DNA of 64,000 nt from Rostrohypoxylon terebratum. Its lineage: Eukaryota; Ascomycota; Sordariomycetes; Xylariales; Hypoxylaceae. A program made the position numbers and the translations under genes. The notes under the pieces were generated by a model. The model saw only the letters and a list, made by a program, of their open reading frames with translations. It did not search any database and was not told the origin of the DNA. Location of the stretch: positions 1-64,000 of the forward strand of contig MU385944.1 in NCBI GenBank assembly GCA_022497145.1, in the 5' to 3' direction. Below, piece by piece: positions 56,976 through 64,000 of this stretch (the first letter of the stretch is position 1; each line of letters starts with the position of its first letter).

Positions 56976-59928
56976 ATGCCTACATTCGTAAACGACGAAA
57001 ATTCTCCCATATACGCTCAAAACGCCGGCGTCGTCCACCTTGGAAATCATCACTCACCAAACTTTGAAAAGTTGTCGACCGCTAAAGATTCCCTCATTTC
57101 GAGACCGTTGGCCACTACAATTGACACGAATGAAAGTTTCGACGACAATTCCTCTTCGCACTCTTCCTATAGCTCCGACCAGCAGACGCGAATGAACGCG
57201 GATGGGTCGACTGTGCCGAGCATGTCTGCTTGGCCCAATGGCAGGTCGAGGAAAGACTCGAACGGTTCTGCCACAATGGGCCCAAACTCCAAATACTCTT
57301 CCAATATGAGAGCACCTCTGTCTAGGAATGACTCCTCAGAACACTATCCCGCTGTGAATGGCGTTTCTCAGACAACCGACAGCCAACGTAAGAGCACGTC
57401 CGAATCACAGCTCAATCGTTACTCTGTGGAATCTCGTGTTTCGGTTTCCGTACAACCTCCTGTCGAACAATCCCGAAATTCGCTGAATAATGGTGCTGTG
57501 TCTCCCGATGGTACGGTCCCAAGCAACTTGCTACCCAGCCCTTTGACACCCTCCACACCCAATCCAGATCCAACTCAACGCAGATCACCGCCGCCGCAGA
57601 GGTTTTCTGGCCCTCCGAACTATCCCTCGACAGGTGCATCTGCGTCGACGTCAGCATTGAACGCTCCCGCAGTCGGTTTGAAACACAGACACACTCTCGA
57701 GGTGCCTAGAGTGCAGCCTGGGCGAGGATCAAGAGACAGCAACGATACCGCGTTTGCCAGCGGCAGGTTCTCCCCCACAGGAGCTGGTCCATCTCAACGC
57801 CGGGGTTCTCTTAATTTGGGAAGACGAAATACCCACTCCCTACACTCTAATGTGCCTCGCGACGAAATATTACCCGATGACGATGCGCTAAGATGGGCAG
57901 AAGCATATCGACAAAAGCGAGCTAAGAAGAAGAAGCGGGAAGAGGAAGACGACGATAGGGTGCTGGTCGGAACGAAGGTCGATGAGAACCACGCGAATTG
58001 GACGACAGCATACAACATGTTGACAGGTATCCGAGTATCTGTGTCTCGTACGAACGCGAAACTGGACCGCCCACTTACCGATGCCGACTTCGAAACTAAG
58101 CAGAAATCGACTTTCGACATGTGAGTACTAGATCTAGGTGTGTAAGCCGGGATTTCACTGACAAAAACAGCGCTGGTAACGAGTTAGTTCCGTCAGCCAA
58201 ATACGACTTCAAGTTCAAGGACTATGCGCCCTGGGTCTTCCGACATCTTCGTGCTCTCTTTAGGTTAGACCCTGCCGATTACTTGATGTCACTGACGGGG
58301 AAATACATCTTGTCCGAGCTTGGCTCTCCAGGAAAGAGTGGTAGTTTCTTTTACTTCTCTAGGGACTACAAGTACATCATCAAGACCATCCACCACGGCG
58401 AACATAAATTCCTGCGGAAAATCTTGAAAGATTACTACGAGCATGTGACCAATAACCCGAATACCCTCTTGTCTCAGTTTTACGGGCTTCACCGTGTCAA
58501 AATGCCGTACGGCAAGAAGATTCACTTCGTCGTCATGAATAACCTCTTCCCTCCTCACCGAGATATCCACACCACATTCGACCTGAAGGGTTCAACAGTA
58601 GGACGTGATTATCGGGAGGAAGACCTCGAGAAGAATCCAAGGGCAACTCTCAAAGATCTCAACTGGCTGCGACGAAAGCGGAACCTCGAATTAGGAATCC
58701 AGAAGAAGCAGTTATTCTTGCAGCAGCTTGAACGCGACGTCCGTCTGTTACAGAAGCTGAAGATCATGGATTACTCCCTCCTCATCGGCATTCACGACTT
58801 ACGAAAAGGGAATGAAGAGAACCTACGGGGCAAGACATTGCAAGTGTTCAATCCTGGAGGGGATAGTCCGTCTGACGAAGGGTTCGATCCCAGTTCTGTC
58901 CTCATGAGAACGCCGTCGAAATTAGAAAACGCACGCAAGGCGAGGGAACTAAGGCAGATGATTAAGGCGGAAAGGCCTGTTCCCGTAGACCAGACTAACA
59001 CTAAAATGCCAGATGAACTCGCTGAAGGTCACGGCCGGGGCGGAATGTTCTACAGCGACGATGGCGGTTTGCGGGCGACACACGAAGATAACAGCGCGGG
59101 AGAAGAAGTATACTACCTCGGAGTCATTGACTGTTTGACGCACGTAAGTTACATGTACCTAATTCATTAAGTTGGATGATGCCTTGCTAATTGTAGTAAC
59201 AGTACGGAGTAATCAAGAAGATGGAGCATTTCTGGAAGGGCCTTTCCAGCGATCGCACTCAAATTTCCGCCCTACCTCCCGAGGAGTACGGCGAGCGGTT
59301 TATCAAGTTCATGTCCGGTATCACGAAGTCGCAGGAAGAGGCATTGCGAGATGCGCATGATCGCGAGGCCGCCGCCATCGCCCAGGCCGAAATGGAGCGT
59401 GCTGAACAAAACGACCTTCAGTCGTCAGGACCTAGCGGTGCGCCTCCCGCACCATCGTATCTGCCTCCTGCGCCTCCAGGTATGAGAAGTCCAAATTCTC
59501 CTGAACCCAATCCTACTGTAGAGATCGCCCTTCAGAGGGCAAACGAGAGAGACGGTGCTAAGGAGGAACAAGTGCCGGACCGCAAGATGACGACGGCGGT
59601 ATCTCCGGGACCGAGAGCCGACTCTCGTGCCGTCCTACCGGTTGTCGAGGAAACAGCGGAGGCAGGCTCGGTTGGCGGACGAAGTCAAGGTGATAGCGCT
59701 AGTGAATCTCGACCTTATACGCCATCACCGAGGGAGAGGCCTGATGGATTTACCAACTTGGGTCCCCACGGTATAGGGGGTAGGGGCCCTCCAACGCCGC
59801 CGAAGACCAGTTACCTGGAACCCGACGGTAATTTTGAGGAGAAGAAAAGAGGTGGCGGATTCAGATTCCTGAGACACAAGTTCAGTCGCGAAAGTATAGA
59901 AAAGGCCTTGCCGCCTGTTCCCAAGTGA
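56976..59928 (+). CDS. MSS4: Phosphatidylinositol-4-phosphate 5-kinase (Mss4/Its3 type)
   Basis: Three exons (56976-58120, 58171-59143, 59203-59928) give 947 aa. The first 380 residues are Ser/Pro-rich and disordered, as in Mss4 and Its3. The PIPK catalytic domain starts near residue 383: G-rich loop GSPGKSGSFFY at 433-443, ATP-binding Lys in YIIKT (453), NNLFP, FDLKGST (518-524), and catalytic Asp in MDYSLLIGIH (582). A variable insert follows. The activation/specificity segment YYLGVIDCLTHYGVIKKMEHFWKGL starts near 696 and spans the second intron. It phosphorylates PI4P to PI(4,5)P2 at the plasma membrane, controlling actin and polarity. The C-terminal tail is Pro/Glu-rich with a basic end RFLRHKFSRE. 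The ATG at 56976 is the first in frame; a non-coding upstream exon is possible. Confidence 0.95.
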
Positions 59929-61488
59929 AGATCAAGGTCTACGAGTTGAGCGATTGTTAGGAATTCTATCGGCGTTAAGGTGTTGGAGTCGAAGTCACGG
60001 AATTGATTAAGTTCCTTTCACAAATCGTTTGAGTATCCCAAAGGTCCAAAGCGAGTGATTTTGGAAGCATGGCGAGACAAGCTAATGAACAATATAAACC
60101 CGGGTCCATGTCGAACTGCATTTGCCCTGGAATAGGAGTGGTCAAATAGGCAAAACGTTGCCGAAGAAAATTCGTGTTAGCCGTGGATACCCTAAGTAGT
60201 CAAGCGGCCTTTATATTTATAGATGGGAGGAAAAGGAGATGGACGGCATTCAGTCAATTCTTGCGGTTTTTAAAATTCACTTTTCGAGACAGGCGAGGAT
60301 CGCCACGTTGACGAGATGGATTTTTTTCTTCGATCATCGGAGTTGCGTTCCTTCGTCCGCCCTCCTTTCCTCTTATTAGTTCCCTTTGTCGCTTTTGCTG
60401 AGAGAGAGCATTATCATTGTGTTTGTACAGAAAGACATGATACCACCATTGCATAAACCGCATGAATTTGACGAGTTTTTTACTTTTTTTTACAAAAAAA
60501 AACCAACTACCACTACCAGTCGTCCTCATGTGCTTTTTTTTTCTTTTTACTGATACACCTTTTTTCTGTGCCTATGTGTGGCCAAGCCGATGTTTGGTAG
60601 CGAAGCGCGTTGCTCTTGTGGGCGTGAGATATGTATAATACCATACACAAAAATAAAGGCTGAGGCAACGGGGTTTTTTGCACCTGTTCGTCGATGTACG
60701 GATGGATGGATGGCTTGGCCATCTTTTAGGGTTGTTTTATAGAAATGGAATCAAAAGAGTCTAGATCATCTTTTTGGAATTGTGAATTTGTGAAGTGATT
60801 ATGCAGTGTTGGGTTTGTAGATCAGTCGTAGGTGAGTCATCCAAGAGTTGTCCAAGTATTCGTTAAGATATCAGCTAACTTGGTAGGTAGTGAGTGATTA
60901 CTTCGTTGTTGTAGACAATATGTAGCGAAGGCTACATAGGGATGGAATTCTTTGTCAAGGCCACCGTTAGCAATCAACATGGCGACGGTGTTTTTCAATA
61001 CCGCATGCGTTGACGGTCAAAAACATTCTCCTTGGTGACTCACGGTTGAAGGTCTTGCTAAAGCTAGTTACATAGCTGCTTCAGGGAAGATCTGCTAGCA
61101 AAAGTATCATATAACTACTTGTACAATGGCATTACTTCCTCCTAATTCCTCTGATCCGCCTCAAAGCATTGGCAATGAAAGAATGCAAGGGGGTCTACAA
61201 ATGTAGAAACATATACACCAAGTATTTATTACATAGTCACAGAAAACCCGTATCATTAATGGTAGCCAGTCACCTCAGCAAATCCACGGAGCACATATAT
61301 CAAGTCAATCGTGGGATATTTAGGGAGGTGTGTATTAACAACTTCTTGAGACTCTAGTAGTCCTCCAGCGACAGAGTGTAAAATAGGCAGCTACCAGTCC
61401 CCCAATCAACCCATTCCCCAGCAAACGGCCATGACCGGCCATCACCAAAGGGCCTCGTTATACCACAACACCAGAGAACGCCCACGAC
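59929..61488. other. Intergenic, no gene seen
   Basis: About 1.6 kb after the PIP5K gene with A- and T-runs near 60.3-60.55 kb and short ORFs only. Confidence 0.4.
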
Positions 61489-61821
61489 CTAACGCGGGCC
61501 CGCCATCACGTCGGTCGTAAGGGACAACTTTATGGACCATTCCCGACCACATACTTCCTCGTCGATTTCGCGCTCGACAACCCCACCATCATCATCGCCT
61601 TCGTCATCATCATCATCACCGGCGCCGCCCTGCTTAGCCGCAGGGCTCTTAGGCGCCGGTGCGATGGCCAATTTGATCCAGTTATAGTCATCGTCTAGCC
61701 AGACGCGGCGGGTTTTCTCCCCCACGTGTCGGAGAGACCACCAGGGCCTCCCCAGGAACCATGGGTAGGAGGCATTCCAGCTCCCTCCACCCCCGGACAC
61801 CGGTCCACGAGTCCAGCTCAT
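61489..61821 (-). CDS. Hypothetical 110-aa acidic ORF
   Basis: ATG-initiated frame of 110 codons. The first half is Trp/Gly-rich (WNASYPWFLGRPWWSLRH), followed by KTRRVWLDDDYNWIKLAIAP and an Asp/Glu run (DDDDDEGDDDGG) encoded by ATC/GTC repeats on the plus strand. No domain is recognised. It borders the repeat-rich hairpin block at 61.9 kb and may be part of that element or an unrelated gene. Confidence 0.35.
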   Translation of the reverse strand: MSWTRGPVSGGGGSWNASYPWFLGRPWWSLRHVGEKTRRVWLDDDYNWIKLAIAPAPKSPAAKQGGAGDDDDDEGDDDGGVVEREIDEEVCGREWSIKLSLTTDVMAGPR

Positions 61822-62573
61822 AGTGACGGGTGCCGAAGTCTCGCTTAGGCCACATTAAGCTGCGGTCGTTTCGCCGCTGGCCGAGAAGGCCGTCTCTGCG
61901 TCCGGGTGCTCCTCACCAGGAGGAGGCCGGCCACGGTGTCGTGTAGGTTGGCAGCCGCAGCATGGGGAGGTGGCTGCTGCACAGAGCCGCCTTGCGGTCC
62001 CGGGAGACCAGCTCCCGGGATTAGGCAAGGGCTGCGGCACCAGCGCCAGCGCTGAACAGCCAATTCCTCGGTGCATGTTAAACGTCGGCGCGGCTTAACT
62101 GCCGCGCCTTTTATTACGCCCATGCATGTAACTCTTATTCGTTAAGAAGACCCGCTTAAGGAGGTGGTCTCGAGTTAGGGTTGTTGTCGGAATGGAACGG
62201 GACAGCACGCGAGTCAAGTGTATTATTGCCCGGTGCATGCCTTGATAGGTCCGGGCAAGGGAGACCAGCTCCCCTAGGCGCAGGCTCGGAGGCGAGAGGC
62301 CAGCTCTCGGCCGGTAGTTTGTGTTCCGCCGCCAAGTCAGCTCGCGGTTGCCCACCGAGCCCCCGTCCTGCTCGTGGCTCGGTTACTCGCGAGCGAGAGC
62401 GAGGACAGGCGTTATATGATCGTTGAGTTTGGTTTCTGGGGTGGGCGGCGATAGGACAGTCGGCTGGTGCGAAGCCAGTCGGCACACGGCGCATTCCCGG
62501 CCGCCAGGAGACCAGCTCCATACGGCCGGGCGGAGGCCAAGAGACCAGCTCTTTTGTGCTTTCCAAGTTGTTG

Positions 62574-62812
62574 CCGCGTTATTTTATTAAGATCGGCGGG
62601 TCATCATGAGCTGGGAGACGCTGGTTCGATCGTCCCCTCGGTCCAGTTTGGGAACTGACCTTGGGTATTGAATCCCGATTCACCGCCAAGATTAATAGTT
62701 TAATAGTTATTTTTTTCTTCTAGGAGGTTGCTCACGAGAAGACCAGCTTCTCGTGTGCTATCGAAAGTCGAGACGCGGCCGGCCGTAATCTTTGCGCACG
62801 GCAATTCTGAAT
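62574..62812. repeat. Tandem repeat unit, copy 1
   Basis: This 239-bp segment begins CCGCGTTAT and ends GCAATTCTGAAT. It matches 62879-63120 over long blocks, including the 9-bp-arm hairpin and the following CGTGTGCTATCG stretch, with scattered substitutions and small indels. Confidence 0.75.
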
Positions 62813-62878
62813 ACTCGGCTGATACGTCGGGAGACCAGCTCCATGAGGCACCGCAGGGAACGAAAGACCAGCTCTCAT

Positions 62879-63120
62879 CCGCGTTATATTATTAAGGTCG
62901 GCGGGTTATTATGAGTTGGGAGATGATGGTCACGATGATTCGATCATCCCCTTGGTCCAGCTCCGACGCAACATCATCCTCGGGGATCGCATCCCGATTC
63001 ACCGCCGAGATTGATGGTGAGCTTCTTCTGGGCGGTTGCTCACGAGAAGGCCAGCTTCTCGTGTGCTATCGGAAGTCGAGATGCGAACGGCCATGATCTT
63101 TGCGCACGGCAATTCTGAAT
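62879..63120. repeat. Tandem repeat unit, copy 2
   Basis: Second copy of the unit at 62574-62812. The hairpin loop changes from ACCAG to GCCAG while both 9-nt arms are unchanged. Confidence 0.75.
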
Positions 63121-64000
63121 GCTGGGTTGGTAGGTAGGAAGACCAGCTCCCGACCTCCGCTCATAGAGTACGCGTCGCATCCCGCCCGCGGGATGGAACG
63201 ACTACTCTGTTGAGCGCCAACCGTGCGGCAGCCGCGATATTTAAGATCGCGGCCTTAACGCCATGCAGTCAGGACAGCACCGACGACCGGTTTACCGTCG
63301 AGGTTCGATTAAGCACCCAGGCTTGGGAGACCAGCTCCGGAAGCATAGTGGCTTCCTTTTTATAGCGAGGCGGAATGGGCTCCCTGGTGGTCGTTTGCGG
63401 TGGCTTTTATTACCCGAGCCGCTTTTTAAGACCGTCCCTGAACTGTAGGCGGAGAGACCAGCTCTCGATCACCTCTTGCCTGTCGAGGTTCGACCGCGCA
63501 CTTTGAGAGAAGGGAGGCCAGCTCCCCGAGCCACAGTGCGGTGGACTTGTCGGCGCCGTCCGTTATCAGAGCCGCAATATCAAGATCGGTCATGGACGTT
63601 GATAGAGAGACTAGCTCTCAAGAGCCGATTTCGGGGGTTTGGTCGGTCAATGGTATCTTCCATCCTGTAGGATGGAAGAATTACTCCGCTCGAGATCCCC
63701 GTCATTAGATTGGCCCTGTCTCGAGACTCACCATATCAAATTCTCCCCTGGTGGTGCAGGGTCTTTCTAGAAGTCAACAAGGAAGGCGAAGTCGCCCCAA
63801 AGACGTCCTATGACCTTCCGTAGTATGCCTGATCCGGCACTCGTGCAAAGCAAAGTGGTGTATCGTCTCTACATCCGAGCCGTGAATGCCTATCGGTGGC
63901 TAGGGCCGCTCGATTAAGTTCCAGGCCATCCCTTATTAGAGGCAGGGAGACCAGCTCCCGACCTGTAAGCGAGGCTCATGATATCCCTAAGCCCGCACGG

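Larger units (their letters stand above)
61822..64000. repeat. GC-rich hairpin repeat block
   Basis: No gene is convincing here. About 15 copies of a short stem-loop share the core (A/G)AG-ACCAG-CT(C/T) in the same orientation, at loop positions 62007, 62064-62068 (weaker, CCAG loop at 62046), 62264, 62299, 62511, 62544, 62742, 62834, 62867, 63050, 63142, 63330, 63457, 63517, 63610 and 63950. The sequence continues past the window. The loop is conserved while flanking arms vary but remain complementary. A diverged tandem duplication (62574-62812 and 62879-63120) and a second hairpin type (63178-63195, 63656-63679) lie inside. ORFs across this interval are low quality. Confidence 0.75.

Noticed and set aside
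62156..62566. 136-codon minus-strand ORF in the hairpin block
   Set aside because: It is a Pro/Arg-rich by-product of GC-rich palindromic sequence and crosses several hairpins; no evidence of protein selection.
62620..62650. GGTTCGATCGTCCC resembling a tRNA T-arm
   Set aside because: No cloverleaf: the D-arm, anticodon arm and acceptor complement are missing, and it belongs to the tandem repeat.
61998..63963. Reading the hairpin array as a CRISPR array
   Set aside because: Repeats are not identical, spacing is irregular (33 to 340 bp) and the genome is eukaryotic; the stems vary, unlike CRISPR repeats.

Overview
The window is nuclear DNA from a filamentous ascomycete (Pezizomycotina, most likely a Sordariomycete). 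The evidence is many short introns (about 50-100 nt, GT-AG with fungal branch-site-like CTAAC/CTAAG), long gene-poor intergenic stretches, and fungus-specific families: UstYa/DUF3328, SAT4/PTH11-like rhodopsin-domain proteins, Fig1, RTA1, DUF1996 and a fungal NADPH oxidase with an N-terminal extension. I rebuilt exon structures by eye from splice sites and reading phase; no expression data or database search was available.

0.7-21 kb is accessory-like. It holds a UstYa-family gene, an unlisted two-exon 56-aa secreted peptide gene, a GNAT acetyltransferase, two SAT4/PTH11-like seven-helix proteins, a choline/amino-acid-type permease, a Fig1 protein, a secreted dienelactone hydrolase, a DUF1996 secreted protein, an unknown membrane protein, and an unknown nuclear-looking protein ending in a His/Cys repeat array. 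21-33 kb is sparse, with an RTA1 protein, a large integral membrane protein whose 5' exon carries an in-frame TAG, and a small secreted protein.

33-60 kb is largely conserved housekeeping and signalling: NADPH oxidase (NoxB type), Ubc4/5-type E2 enzyme, glutaryl-CoA dehydrogenase, adenylosuccinate synthetase (with an 11-nt microexon), Sys1, the Coa6 assembly factor and PIP5K. A low-complexity hypothetical gene at 46.7-49.0 kb has a frame break and an in-frame stop followed by more open frame.

61.9-64.0 kb is unlike the rest. It is GC-rich, without convincing genes, and holds about 15 copies of a short hairpin, all in one orientation. The loop is nearly invariant (ACCAG), while the stem arms differ between copies yet stay complementary. 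A second hairpin class and a diverged tandem duplication lie in the same block, which runs off the right edge. I consider this the most unusual structure in the window.
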